Source of the DNA: SIG78 sp036677805
GTDB lineage: Bacteria; Verrucomicrobiota; Lentisphaeria; Victivallales; Victivallaceae
Reading direction: 5' to 3'
Length of the DNA: 64,000 bases
Assembly (NCBI GenBank): GCA_036677805.1
Contig: JAVBVS010000018.1
Coordinates: 130,716-194,715, forward strand
The notes beneath the pieces were generated by a model, which did not search any database, was not told where the DNA came from, and saw nothing but the letters and a program-made list of their open reading frames with translations. The position numbers were made by a program, and so were the translations under genes. Within the stretch, counting starts at the first letter, position 1. Every line of letters begins with the position of its first letter. Positions 17,751-25,643 of this stretch are shown one piece after another.

Positions 17751-18374
17751 ATGACGCAGAAAAACAATCAGTCCGTCCGCAATGCGGAAGCCGCCGAAAA
17801 CAGCAATCACATCCCGACCTTCGATGAAGTCTATGCGATGCCCTATGTGCGGGAATCCATCCGTTTCCTGCTCATGACAAACAGCATGCTGTTCCCCTAT
17901 CTCGCGTCCTACGAGGATGACCTGCGGCAGGAAATGCTTATTTTCCTGGCATCCTCGCTGGAATGTTATGATTTCTCAAAATCCGACATCAAGACTTTCT
18001 GCAGGATGAAACTGGAAACCGGGCTGATTCGCGCTCGCCGCCAATATCGGGCGGAGAGTCAAAAAGCCATCTCCTGTGCTATCCCACTGGACAAGCTTGT
18101 CGCCGCCGAGCAGGAGGACGACTGCGGCGTTTCGTCCGGCATCCGCCGCAAAACGGAATTCTATGCGGAATCTCCTTTTGAAAAAGAAGCGTTGGACGAG
18201 GACTTGCAGGATGTCTTGAATTCGCTATGCCAACAAGACCGGAAGATTTGCGAATCGCTTCTCGACGGGATGCCCCTGACACAAATTCATGAATCCCATA
18301 TTTGCTCAAAACGCTACCTTTTCAAACACGCATTGCCGCGAATCAGGAAAATCATGCAGGCAAAGAAATTTTAA
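17751..18374 (+). CDS. Phage-encoded sigma-70-like factor
   Basis: The 207-residue protein has a sigma region-2-like segment at about residues 45-105 (YLASYEDDLRQEMLIFLASS, then DIKTFCRMKLETGLIRARR) and a region-4-like C-terminus (VLNSLCQQDRKICESLL, then helix-turn-helix-like LTQIHESHICSKRYLFKHAL). It lacks region 1 and is short, as ECF-type and phage sigma factors are. AAGGAG precedes the ATG. It stands at the head of the prophage early region. Two copies of an unusual promoter-like motif (18386-18438 and 37904-37957) are the obvious candidate targets. A sigma role is well supported by layout but untested. Confidence 0.65.
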   Translation: MTQKNNQSVRNAEAAENSNHIPTFDEVYAMPYVRESIRFLLMTNSMLFPYLASYEDDLRQEMLIFLASSLECYDFSKSDIKTFCRMKLETGLIRARRQYRAESQKAISCAIPLDKLVAAEQEDDCGVSSGIRRKTEFYAESPFEKEALDEDLQDVLNSLCQQDRKICESLLDGMPLTQIHESHICSKRYLFKHALPRIRKIMQAKKF

Positions 18375-18385
18375 AATTTCTCAGA

Positions 18386-18438
18386 AAAAGCGGTCCTGAT
18401 TTCAAAAAAATTGGAGATATACCCGGTGTGACAAAAAT
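18386..18438 (+). promoter_or_regulatory. Candidate phage promoter motif, copy 1
   Basis: The sequence has GCGGTCCTG (18390-18398), exactly 12 bases, then TTGGAGATATACCCG (18411-18425) and TGTGACAAAAAT. The same blocks with the same 12-base gap occur at 37909-37955, although the spacer bases differ. Read as a promoter it has GTCCTG, a 17-base spacer and GATATA. It lies between the sigma-like gene and the recombination module. A palindrome GAAATTTTAAAATTTC stands just upstream. Confidence 0.6.
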
Positions 18439-18461
18439 CACCCAACACAAGGAAAGACAAT

Positions 18462-19268
18462 ATGAGCAACACAGACTTCATCATCACTGAACCGGCGGGC
18501 GAATACCACGCCCGCAGCTGCAAGGGCGAATTTATGTCCAGCCACATGCTGGCCGACTTCCGGGAAAGCCCCGCGCTCTACAGGAAGGAAATCCTCGGCG
18601 GGATCGAGAATGCCGAATCTCCGGCGTTCGTTCTCGGACGCGCCGCGCACTGCCTGATTCTTGAAGGCAAGGCCGAATTCGACAACCAGTACCTCGTCGC
18701 GGATGGCCCCGTGAATCCGAAAACGGGCGAACCGTTCGGCAAGGCGACGAAGGCCTATATGGAATGGCGTGCGGAGCAGAGCCGGGAGATCGTTTCCGGC
18801 CGGGACTACAACTTCATCATAAAATTGCAGACCTCCGTATGGCTTCATCCGGTCGCTTCGGAACTGCTTTCCGACGGCATTGCCGAAGGCGTGATCCGGG
18901 AAGAACTCTGCGGCGTGCCGTGCCAGATCCGCATGGACTGGTATAACCCCGCACTCGGTCTGGTCGATCTCAAAACCTGCGACAGCCTGAGATGGTTTGA
19001 ATCCGACTGCCGCCGCTACGGCTACCTCTTTCAGATGGCGTTCTACCGGGCAATTATCCGAAAAGCGACAGGCTGGAATGTTCCCGTCCATGTCATCGCC
19101 GTTGAAAAGAACGAACCGTTTGCGACTGGCGTTTGGAAGCTTACGGACGAGGTTCTCGACCTTGCGGAGCTGACGAACAAGGCCGCGCTCGAACGCTACA
19201 GTCGATGCTGCGCCAGCGGAATTTGGCCGACCGGCTACGAAGAAACCAGAATCATCGATACACTGTGA
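18462..19268 (+). CDS. RecE-like PD-(D/E)XK exonuclease
   Basis: The 268-residue protein matches the phage-encoded RecE/exodeoxyribonuclease VIII C-terminal nuclease (DUF3799-type). It has an N-terminal MSSHMLADFRESP segment, FVLGRAAHCLILEG, where the histidine is conserved, and the catalytic GLVDLKTCDSLRWFE, with the Asp and Lys of a PD-(D/E)XK site, followed by an arginine-rich helix ending in YLFQMAFYR. It should degrade double-stranded DNA ends to give single strands for recombination. Next to it lie a Sak4-like ATPase and DUF669, a standard phage recombination set. Confidence 0.8.
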   Translation: MSNTDFIITEPAGEYHARSCKGEFMSSHMLADFRESPALYRKEILGGIENAESPAFVLGRAAHCLILEGKAEFDNQYLVADGPVNPKTGEPFGKATKAYMEWRAEQSREIVSGRDYNFIIKLQTSVWLHPVASELLSDGIAEGVIREELCGVPCQIRMDWYNPALGLVDLKTCDSLRWFESDCRRYGYLFQMAFYRAIIRKATGWNVPVHVIAVEKNEPFATGVWKLTDEVLDLAELTNKAALERYSRCCASGIWPTGYEETRIIDTL

Positions 19269-19276
19269 GGCACATC

Positions 19277-19660
19277 ATGTCTGAAATCAGAATCTGCAAT
19301 TCCGCAACCGCATTTCTGGATGACGTGGCCTTCGAGCGGTTCAAATACCGGCGGTTCATTTTTACGCCGGAATTCGCCGGTGAGCTGGCGTCGGAATGCG
19401 AGTTTGAATCCTCATACTGGAACGATGAAACGGTGAGAGAACTCGCCTATGCGATGGAGGAAGGGCTGTGGAATCCTGACCGCAGTTATTTCCCGATAGT
19501 TTTCGATCCGTTCGGCGTATGTCTCGACGGGGCAAAACGGATTGTCGCCTGCGCGTTGTCCGGGAAGCCCGTCCAGATGAACGTCCTCGTCGCCACCGAC
19601 AAGGAACTCAGCGCCGGCCGCGACAGCATTCTTGCCCGCATTCGCAGAGGTGCGCGGTGA
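19277..19660 (+). CDS. ParB-like small prophage protein
   Basis: The ATG at 19277 has GAGG seven bases upstream. The 127-residue protein has the stretch FPIVFDPFGVCLDGAKRIVA, in which the LDGAKR element matches the DGxHR motif of ParB/sulfiredoxin-like domains. Similar short ParB-like proteins are common next to phage recombination genes. Its function is unknown; a nucleotide-dependent DNA-binding role is possible. It overlaps nothing and lies eight bases after the nuclease gene, so the two are in one operon. Confidence 0.55.
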   Translation: MSEIRICNSATAFLDDVAFERFKYRRFIFTPEFAGELASECEFESSYWNDETVRELAYAMEEGLWNPDRSYFPIVFDPFGVCLDGAKRIVACALSGKPVQMNVLVATDKELSAGRDSILARIRRGAR

Positions 19661-19711
19661 CGCGCCGTTCGCACAACAGAACAACCCAAAACTTTTAAGG
19701 AGATTTTATCC

Positions 19712-20488
19712 ATGGGAATGCTTGAAAACATTCAGACGGGGCGGGAAAACAAGCCGCCGAGGATCATGATCTACGGAAGCGAAGGCGTAGGAAAGTCTAC
19801 GTTCGGAGCGTCCGCACCGAATGCCGTCTTCGTTCAGACCGAGGACGGCCTCGGCGAGATCAACTGCAGGAAATTTCCGCTGGCGCATTCGCTGTCGGAA
19901 GTCATGGCGGAACTGATTGCGCTCCGCGACGAGCCGCACGAATTTCAGACCGCCGTGATCGATTCGGCGGACTGGCTGGAGCGTCTTATCTTTGACGAGG
20001 TCTGCCGTGAATTCGGCGTCCGCAACATCGAAAAGGCCGATGGCGGCTACGGCCGCGGATACACCCACGCCCTCACTCACTGGCGCAAGGTCATCGCGCT
20101 CCTCAACGAACTGCGCGAGAACCGCGGCATGATGGTGATTCTCGTCGCCCACGCCAAAGTGGAGCGGTTTGAAGATCCCGAAAACGCCGCCTACGACCGC
20201 TACACACCGCGTCTGCACAAGCATGCCGCCAGCCTGATCGCCGAATGGGTGGACGCCGTTCTCTTCGCCAACAAGAAGTTCCGAGTGCAAAAGGAGAACG
20301 CCGGGTTCAGCGGCGAACGGGCTATCGCGGCCCCTGTCGGCGCTGACGGCGGCGAACGTATCATTCGCACGGTCGGCTCTCCGGCCTGCATCGCCAAGAA
20401 CCGTTACGGCCTGCCGAGCGAAATTCCGCTCTCATGGCAGGCATTCATCGACGCCTATCAGAAAGTCGAGGAAAACCATCATGAGTAA
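19712..20488 (+). CDS. Sak4-like / AAA_24 phage ATPase
   Basis: The 258-residue protein has a RecA-type core: Walker A GSEGVGKST at residues 22-30, a Walker B strand TAVIDSAD near residue 90, and MMVILVAHAKVERF, a sensor strand ending in the usual H-x-K. This is the AAA_24 / Sak4 pattern of single-strand annealing and exchange proteins in phages. AAGGAG precedes the ATG. It stands between a RecE-like nuclease and DUF669, which supports a role in recombination of phage DNA. It overlaps the tiny NrdD-like gene by eight bases. Confidence 0.8.
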   Translation: MGMLENIQTGRENKPPRIMIYGSEGVGKSTFGASAPNAVFVQTEDGLGEINCRKFPLAHSLSEVMAELIALRDEPHEFQTAVIDSADWLERLIFDEVCREFGVRNIEKADGGYGRGYTHALTHWRKVIALLNELRENRGMMVILVAHAKVERFEDPENAAYDRYTPRLHKHAASLIAEWVDAVLFANKKFRVQKENAGFSGERAIAAPVGADGGERIIRTVGSPACIAKNRYGLPSEIPLSWQAFIDAYQKVEENHHE

Positions 20489-20645
20489 ATGCAAAGCCGT
20501 CTGCGAAGTGTTCAGCCGCGTCTGCGGGTACTTTCGTCCGGTTTCGAACTGGAATAAAGGAAAACAGGAAGAGTTCAAAGAGCGCAAAAACTACGAAATC
20601 ACGAAGAAAGGAGACCCTCATGAAGGAGCGGATCGTGCCAAATAA
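20481..20645 (+). CDS. NrdD-like microprotein (54 residues)
   Basis: This short gene starts inside the end of the ATPase gene and ends inside the next gene. Its protein contains CEVFSRVCGYFRPV and then NWNKGKQEEFKERKNY, closely like the C-terminal part of anaerobic ribonucleotide reductase NrdD, as in the small NRDD family proteins of phages. The glycyl-radical motif itself is absent. Known phage relatives of this size have unclear function; an accessory or regulatory role toward host NrdD would be a guess. The gene is conserved in wording and well embedded by overlaps, so it is probably real. Confidence 0.65.
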   Translation: MSKCKAVCEVFSRVCGYFRPVSNWNKGKQEEFKERKNYEITKKGDPHEGADRAK

Positions 20646-20838
20646 CCATCCCCGCCTGTGCGATCTCTGCGGACAGATGATTCAGCTCGGAGAGATGCAC
20701 AGGATCACGCAGCCGGATTACGGCGGCGGACTCTGGCGACATGAACATCTCCGCTGCCCGTCCTGCACGGCGGTCGTGACGAATACGAATCCCCAACGTC
20801 CCATAATCAACAGTCGGCACGCTCTCGTGCTGGCGTAA
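20620..20838 (+). CDS. Small zinc-finger-like prophage protein
   Basis: The 72-residue protein has two cysteine pairs, CDLCG near residue 14 and CPSC near residue 47, with histidines between them (MHRIT, HEHLRC), so it probably binds zinc. AAAGGAG precedes the ATG. It lies in the recombination operon. No family is recognised; DNA binding is plausible. Confidence 0.6.
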   Translation: MKERIVPNNHPRLCDLCGQMIQLGEMHRITQPDYGGGLWRHEHLRCPSCTAVVTNTNPQRPIINSRHALVLA

Positions 20839-20854
20839 TAGAAAGGAATCGAAG

Positions 20855-21313
20855 ATGTCCACCCTGAATTTCAATGCAAGCGAAGTCGAGCCGAGCGCCG
20901 GATTCGAAGTGATTCCGGCGGGCAAGTACAACGCCGTCATCGCGGACTCCGAAATGAAGGAGACCCGTTCCGGCACGGGACGCTACCTTCAGCTGGAGTT
21001 CGAGATCATCGACGGCGAATACAAGAACCGCAAGCTCTGGGCTCGTCTCAATCTGGAGAACCCGAATCCCGACGCCGTCCGCATGGCCCGGGCCGATCTC
21101 TCGGCCATCTGCCGCGCGGTCAACGTGCTGACGCCGAAGGATTCGCTCGAACTGCACAATCTTCCGCTGGTCGTCACCGTCCGCTGCAAAAAGAACCAGG
21201 ACGATGAAATGACCAACGAGATCAAAGGTTATGCACCGAAAGCAACGGCGGTCGCGGCGACACCGCCTCCGCAGGCAACAGCGAATACCGCTCCGCCGTG
21301 GGCAAGAAAGTGA
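20855..21313 (+). CDS. DUF669 phage protein
   Basis: This 152-residue protein has the DUF669 layout: an N-terminal FEVIPAGKYNAVIADSEMKE, then a glycine-rich turn and YLQLEFEIIDGEYKNRKLW, typical beta-barrel strands. The C-terminus is a low-complexity Ala/Pro/Thr tail ending in PPWARK, as in many single-stranded DNA-binding proteins. DUF669 proteins accompany phage Sak4-like ATPases and are thought to act as single-strand DNA-binding partners. Its end overlaps the RusA gene. Confidence 0.8.
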   Translation: MSTLNFNASEVEPSAGFEVIPAGKYNAVIADSEMKETRSGTGRYLQLEFEIIDGEYKNRKLWARLNLENPNPDAVRMARADLSAICRAVNVLTPKDSLELHNLPLVVTVRCKKNQDDEMTNEIKGYAPKATAVAATPPPQATANTAPPWARK

Positions 21314-21708
21314 CGCTGGGATTTGAGCTTCCCTGGCCTCCGAGCGTGAACCACTACTACCGGCATGTGGGGGCGAAAGTCCTCATCAGCCGGGACGGGC
21401 GGAAATACCGGGAAATGATCGTCTCCCGGTTCCGTTCGGAGGGCGTGGAAACCTTCCGGGGTCCGGTGGAGCTTTCCATCGAGCTGTATCCGCCGGACAA
21501 CCGGAGGCGCGACGCCGACAACAGCCTGAAATGTCTGCTGGACGCATTCACGCACGGAGGGCTGTACGAAGACGATTCGCTGATCCGCAGACTCGTCGTG
21601 ACCAAACGCGAACCGATGCCGCCGGACGGCATGGCATATATAAGGATAAGAGAATGGACAGAAGACAAAACAACGGGCGCAGATGCCAAATCGTCCAAGA
21701 GTTCGTGA
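21298..21708 (+). CDS. rusA: RusA-family Holliday junction resolvase
   Basis: The 136-residue protein shows the RusA pattern: WPPSVNHYYRH at the N-terminus, YPPDNRRRDADNSLKCLLDA with the essential aspartates, and DDSLI followed by a basic strand. It cuts four-way DNA junctions made during phage recombination and packaging. The GTG at 21298 gives the listed length; a GTG at 21310 overlapping the previous stop (GTGA) is equally possible. It is in the early recombination operon. Confidence 0.85.
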   Translation: MGKKVTLGFELPWPPSVNHYYRHVGAKVLISRDGRKYREMIVSRFRSEGVETFRGPVELSIELYPPDNRRRDADNSLKCLLDAFTHGGLYEDDSLIRRLVVTKREPMPPDGMAYIRIREWTEDKTTGADAKSSKSS

Positions 21709-21875
21709 AAGGCGTCGCGGATGACACAGAGAGGCTGGTCTGCTTCCTTTACCTCAACGGATACAAGGACGGCGCGGTCCGCCGGACGCTCCATATCGGC
21801 AAGCCGAAGCTGGAGCTGATGAAGTTGAAGCTGGCGTTCGACATGAAGAAGGCCGGGATTCAACCGGGAGCGTGA
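21654..21875 (+). CDS. Small helical prophage protein
   Basis: The ATG at 21654 has an AAGGA box upstream. The 73-residue product is mostly helical, with NGYKDGAVRRTLHIGKPKLELMK, a possible helix-turn-helix similar in shape to sigma region 4 (the run is broken here after DGAVRRTL). It lies between rusA and the helicase and overlaps the end of rusA. No family is recognised. Confidence 0.5.
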   Translation: MDRRQNNGRRCQIVQEFVKGVADDTERLVCFLYLNGYKDGAVRRTLHIGKPKLELMKLKLAFDMKKAGIQPGA

Positions 21876-21879
21876 TCCG

Positions 21880-23640
21880 ATGGAACTTCGACCGTACCAG
21901 CAGGCGGCGGTGGACGCCGTATACAACCACCTCCGGACGCGGGACGACAACCCGTGCGTGGTCTTGCCGACCGGCACCGGCAAATCGGTGGTGATTGCGA
22001 AAATCGTCCGCGACGCGGTGTCGCAATGGAACGGGCGCGTCCTGATCCTGGCGCATGTGAAGGAACTGCTCGAACAGAACGCCGGGAAGATCGAGACGTT
22101 CTGCCCGGACATTCCCATCGGCGTTTATTCGGCGGGGCTGAAATCGCGGGACACGCGGGAATCCGTGATCGTCGCCGGAATCCAGTCGGTCTACGACAAG
22201 GCTTGCGACCTCGGAGCGTTCGACCTCGTCGTCGTGGACGAGGCGCATTTGATCGCGCCGGACGGGGACGGGATGTATCGCTCTTTCCTCAAGGACATGA
22301 AGGTCATCAATCCGAACGTCCGCCTCATCGGTTTGACGGCGACGCCGTTCAGACTCAAAGGCGGTCTGATCTGTCAGCCGGAAAATCTGCTGAACGAAGT
22401 CTGCTACGAAGCCGGACTCAAGGAGATGATCCGGGACGGGTATCTGTCGCCGCTGGTTTCGCGGGCCGGACGCGCCGAGGCGAAACTGGACGGCCTCCAT
22501 ATCCGCGGCGGCGAATTCGTCGGGGACGAGATCGCATCGGCGATGGACACCGACGAACTGGTATCGTCTGCGTGCCGTGAAATCGTCGAGCTGACGCGGG
22601 AACGGAAGTCGGTGCTGATTTTCACCTCCGGCGTTGACCATTGCCGCCACGTGGCGGAGAAGATTTCCGCCTATTCCGGCATGGAATGCGCCGTGGTGAC
22701 CGGGAACACGTCTCCCGGCGAACGCGCCGAAATCATCGACCGGTTCAAAGGCAAGGAGGTCGTGGCGGATTTGTTCGGGACGCCGAAGCCGCCGTTGAAA
22801 TATCTCTGCAACGTGAATGTGTTGACTACCGGATTCGACGCGGTGAACATCGACTGCGTGGTTCTCCTGCGGCCAACCAATTCGCCGGGACTTCTGATCC
22901 AGATGGTCGGGCGCGGAACGAGGCTGTCGCCGGAGACGGGGAAACAGAATTGTCTCGTCCTCGACTACGGCGGCAACATCATGCGTCACGGTCCCGTGGA
23001 CATGATCACGGTGACGGACAGGGCGCCCGGAAACGGAGACGCTCCGGCGAAAAAGTGTCCGCAATGCCTCGCGCTGATCCACGCGGCGTATCAGGAATGC
23101 CCGGAATGCGGATACGAATTTCCGCCGCCGGAAAAGAGCAAAATCACGGAACACGCGGCAAAGGACGGCGTCATCTCCGGCGAAATCTTCTATGACGAAT
23201 ACGCGGTGAAGAATGTTTACTACTGCGTTCACGAGAAGCGGTACGCCGATCCCGGCACGCCGAAGACGATGCGGATCGACTACGAGGTCGGCCTCAACGA
23301 CTTCCGTTCCGAATGGGTTTGCCCGGAGCATACCGGATACGCCAGAGGAAAATTCGAGAAGTGGTGGAAGAACCGCGCGGCGCTTGGCTGTCCAGTTCCG
23401 GCGACGGCGCGGGAGGCCGTCGCCTTGGCGGACGAAGGACTGCTGGCGCAACCGCTCGCCATCACGGTAAAGTCCGTCGCGGGAGAGAAGTTCGACCGCA
23501 TCACGAAATGCGTCCTTGGCGAACGTCCGGCGATGCGCGAACCGGGCGACGATCCCAGCGAAGCCGATGACCGGCATTCCAACAGCCCGGAGGAGTTGGG
23601 AGTAAGCGACGATTTTGACGAAGACTCGGTTCCGTTTTGA
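21880..23640 (+). CDS. DEAD/DEAH superfamily 2 helicase
   Basis: The 586-residue protein is an SF2 helicase of the phage type. The Q-like LRPYQQAA opens it, Walker A PTGTGKS lies at residues 30-36, DEAH at 120-123, the TAT motif in GLTATPF, and motif VI in QMVGRGTRLS. A zinc ribbon, CPQC and CPEC, follows near residues 390-410. Beyond it is a C-terminal region with WKNRAALGCPVP. It should unwind or translocate on DNA during phage replication. GGGAG lies upstream of the ATG. The position after RusA is usual for phages with Sak4/DUF669 modules. Confidence 0.88.
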   Translation: MELRPYQQAAVDAVYNHLRTRDDNPCVVLPTGTGKSVVIAKIVRDAVSQWNGRVLILAHVKELLEQNAGKIETFCPDIPIGVYSAGLKSRDTRESVIVAGIQSVYDKACDLGAFDLVVVDEAHLIAPDGDGMYRSFLKDMKVINPNVRLIGLTATPFRLKGGLICQPENLLNEVCYEAGLKEMIRDGYLSPLVSRAGRAEAKLDGLHIRGGEFVGDEIASAMDTDELVSSACREIVELTRERKSVLIFTSGVDHCRHVAEKISAYSGMECAVVTGNTSPGERAEIIDRFKGKEVVADLFGTPKPPLKYLCNVNVLTTGFDAVNIDCVVLLRPTNSPGLLIQMVGRGTRLSPETGKQNCLVLDYGGNIMRHGPVDMITVTDRAPGNGDAPAKKCPQCLALIHAAYQECPECGYEFPPPEKSKITEHAAKDGVISGEIFYDEYAVKNVYYCVHEKRYADPGTPKTMRIDYEVGLNDFRSEWVCPEHTGYARGKFEKWWKNRAALGCPVPATAREAVALADEGLLAQPLAITVKSVAGEKFDRITKCVLGERPAMREPGDDPSEADDRHSNSPEELGVSDDFDEDSVPF

Positions 23641-23649
23641 GGTGCAGAC

Positions 23650-24102
23650 ATGGAAAAAACATGCAATAAATGTAAACGACTGCTTCCGCTATCTGAGTTT
23701 TATAAGCACCCTGCAATGGCAGATGGGCATTTGAATAAATGCAAAGAATGTTGTCGTTCAGATTCTTTGCAAAACAGAAGGCGAAGAGTCGATTATTATC
23801 GGGACTATGACCGAAAACGTTCTTGGCTGACGCATAGGATATTTCAGCGCAAGACAATATGGAGAAGACAAAAAGAAATGGAACCAGAAAAATACCACGC
23901 ACGTACTGCTGCTGGAAATGCTTTGCGTGACGGAAGACTTCCTCACGGTACACAATGCTATTTATGCGGTGGCGCAGAAAATCTTGAAATGCATCATCCC
24001 GATTATTCGCAGCCACTGCGAGTGTATTGGCTCTGCCGTGTATGCCACCGAAAACTTGATGGGATGCAGAAAATTGGTATTCCGGCGGGAGACCTCGGAT
24101 GA
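23650..24102 (+). CDS. HNH-type zinc protein
   Basis: The 150-residue protein has two zinc-binding parts: CNKCKRLLPLSEFYKH plus CKECC at the N-terminus, and C-terminal CYLCG, EMHHPDY and CRVCHRKL, which follows the HNH order of Cys pair, HH and Cys pair. Small phage HNH proteins act near packaging or as homing-type nucleases. It overlaps the next small gene by ATGA. Cleavage activity is inferred from the motif. Confidence 0.65.
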   Translation: MEKTCNKCKRLLPLSEFYKHPAMADGHLNKCKECCRSDSLQNRRRRVDYYRDYDRKRSWLTHRIFQRKTIWRRQKEMEPEKYHARTAAGNALRDGRLPHGTQCYLCGGAENLEMHHPDYSQPLRVYWLCRVCHRKLDGMQKIGIPAGDLG

Positions 24103-24197
24103 ATGCAAAACAGATATTTCCGGTCATCCTGATCGGGGTCGGCATGGGAGCGGTATCCGGCTGCCCTAAAAAAAACCGTCGATTTCAAAATATTTGA
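24099..24197 (+). pseudogene. Truncated copy of small prophage membrane protein
   Basis: The 32-codon frame begins MNAKQIFPVILIG and then loses similarity after about 20 residues. The intact relative at 25489-25629 begins MNATKLFPVILIG. The first copy runs into the terminator of the inserted QueD-like gene. It looks like the broken left flank of an insertion, or a decayed tandem duplicate; the two copies differ too much for a very recent event. Confidence 0.55.
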
Positions 24198-24206
24198 AAC
24201 CGACGG
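24168..24206 (-). terminator. Terminator of the inserted Fur/QueD-like pair
   Basis: On the minus strand a stem of about 14 bases (CCGTCGGTTTCAAA with its partner, one mismatch) is followed by TTTTTTTT. It lies 45 bases after the QueD-like stop codon and shows that the pair is an independent transcription unit running against the phage operon. Confidence 0.85.
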
Positions 24207-24250
24207 CATGTTGCAGGCATCTCAATAATGATGCGATGCCGTTAAAGAAA

Positions 24251-24814
24251 TCAGTGCTTTTTGTAGCCGCACTTCGGGCAGACGCCATCAACCAGCGCAA
24301 TCCCGCACCGCGGACAACGATCCATCGTTCCGACCGGGGTGTATTCCTGGGTAGCCGCATTGACACCGCTGGTGAAGGTGATCTTGGCAATATTCAGCTT
24401 ATCTTTGAGCAGATCGTAGACCATCTTGATCATGCCTTCGACTGTCATGGTTTCCTTGGTGACAACCAGACGACAGTCCGGGTAGGCCGTCGCCAGTTCC
24501 GTCTTGAAAGCCTCGCCCTTCATGGTGTTGGTCGGCGCGCCATTTTTGATTCCCTGAGCTTCATATACGGCAAGGACGGCGGGAAGCAGCGGGTCATCTT
24601 CTCTCAAGATGAGGGCGTGGTCGAAATTTTTCAGAACAGCCCAAGCCGTCTTCTGGATTTCGTTGCACGGGAAAACCATGTTAACGCCGGGGTTGATGGA
24701 ATCCTCCACCTCAATCGTCAAAATGCCGGTATGCCCGTGCAAATACTGGGCTTCGCCCTTGAATCCGTAGAATCTGTGCGCATACTGCAGATCGAATGTT
24801 GTGTAGCTTTTCAT
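24251..24814 (-). CDS. QueD/PTPS-family protein with zinc ribbon, lacking the usual Cys
   Basis: The 187-residue protein has the 6-pyruvoyl-tetrahydropterin synthase fold signals: FDLQYAHRF with H12 and LHGHTG with H26 and H28 for zinc, and NFDHALIL later. The catalytic cysteine normally four residues before HGH is alanine here, with a glutamate next to it, so classical QueD activity is doubtful. A C-terminal zinc ribbon (CPRCG, then CPKCG) is extra. AGGAGGA precedes the ATG. It follows a Fur-family gene on the same strand. It may make a pterin or deazaguanine precursor, or act in metal-stress replacement of a paralogue; both are inference. Confidence 0.7.
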   Translation of the reverse strand: MKSYTTFDLQYAHRFYGFKGEAQYLHGHTGILTIEVEDSINPGVNMVFPCNEIQKTAWAVLKNFDHALILREDDPLLPAVLAVYEAQGIKNGAPTNTMKGEAFKTELATAYPDCRLVVTKETMTVEGMIKMVYDLLKDKLNIAKITFTSGVNAATQEYTPVGTMDRCPRCGIALVDGVCPKCGYKKH

Positions 24815-24862
24815 GGTTATTCCTCCTGTTGGTTATCACCATAGAAGCACCTTGCCCCTATT

Positions 24863-25327
24863 TTATGACTCGGTGTTTTCACCCGCCGGTTTTTCGGATG
24901 AATCCTGCTTGTGCGCCGAGGCGCACTTTGGGCACAAACCGACAAGTCTGATTTCCATGTGCTGTACTTGTCGTGCCAGCAATTCGGGCGGTATCTGAGC
25001 CCCGTCCGGCCAATCAAAATCAGAAATCTCACAGCAGTTTTTGCAAATGAAATGTCCGTGCGCACCGACACGACAATCGTAACGCGCATGGTCGATATGC
25101 TCTATACGCCCAATCATACCATGCTGCGAAAGTTCATTGAGGATACGGTATACGCTTTCGCGTGAAATCGTCGGCTGGCGGCGACGCACCGCATTCCAAA
25201 CAGTATCTACATTCGGATGCGTATGATTTTGCTGTAAAAAAGCATACACAGCCAAACGCTGGGGCGTACACTTCCAGCCAATGTTTTTGCAAAGCTCACG
25301 AAATTGATTTTGAACATTGTTTTTCAT
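24863..25327 (-). CDS. Fur-family regulator (PerR/Zur-like)
   Basis: This 154-residue protein has an N-terminal winged helix (CTPQRLAVYAFLQQN, then ISRESVYRILNELSQHGMI) and the Fur metal region HGHFICKNCCEISDFD with a second pair CPKC. Both structural zinc CxxC pairs are present. Fur, PerR and Zur cannot be separated safely by eye. It is the first gene of a two-gene unit with the QueD-like gene. A TTGACA promoter and an 8-base inverted repeat lie upstream, which suggests autoregulation. The unit runs opposite to the phage operon and looks like inserted cargo. Confidence 0.85.
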   Translation of the reverse strand: MKNNVQNQFRELCKNIGWKCTPQRLAVYAFLQQNHTHPNVDTVWNAVRRRQPTISRESVYRILNELSQHGMIGRIEHIDHARYDCRVGAHGHFICKNCCEISDFDWPDGAQIPPELLARQVQHMEIRLVGLCPKCASAHKQDSSEKPAGENTES

Positions 25328-25340
25328 GATTGTAAAACCC

Positions 25341-25393
25341 GTTATTTATATCTTTCATGTAAATAACTATAACATGTATTTAAAGCTTGTCAA
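25341..25393 (-). promoter_or_regulatory. Promoter and Fur-type operator of the fur unit
   Basis: On the minus strand TTGACA (25388-25393), 16 bases and TATAGT (25366-25371) form a good sigma-70 promoter. Just downstream lies a perfect inverted repeat, GTTATTTA and TAAATAAC (25341-25348 and 25360-25367), of the size and AT content of Fur/PerR boxes. Its place at the transcription start suits repression by the Fur-family protein. Confidence 0.65.
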
Positions 25394-25488
25394 ACCATTT
25401 TTTTAAGAAAGTGACAAAATCGAAGGGGAACACACTTTTAAAGAGCTTAAGGAAGTTAAAACGGGCCACATCAGCAAGAAAGGACAAA

Positions 25489-25629
25489 ATGAATGCGACA
25501 AAATTATTCCCGGTCATCTTGATCGGACTCGACGTTGGAGCGGCGGCGGTTTACCTCTGCTGCGGAGACACAAAAAACGCCATCTACTGGTTCGCTGCGG
25601 CGACGCTGACCGCGACCGTGACATTCTGA
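25489..25629 (+). CDS. Small prophage membrane protein
   Basis: The ATG at 25489 has AGAAAGGA upstream. The 46-residue protein has two hydrophobic stretches, FPVILIGLDVGAAAVYLC and FAAATLTATVTF, so it is probably a small inner-membrane protein. A broken relative lies at 24099-24197 on the other side of the Fur/QueD-like insertion. No function is known. Confidence 0.6.
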   Translation: MNATKLFPVILIGLDVGAAAVYLCCGDTKNAIYWFAAATLTATVTF

Positions 25630-25643
25630 CAGAGGAGAAAAAT

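Noticed and set aside
21754..23577. Open frame of 607 codons on the minus strand
   Set aside because: It lies opposite the SF2 helicase gene, is dominated by Arg, His, Asp and Val as expected for the antisense of GC-rich coding DNA, and has no family resemblance.
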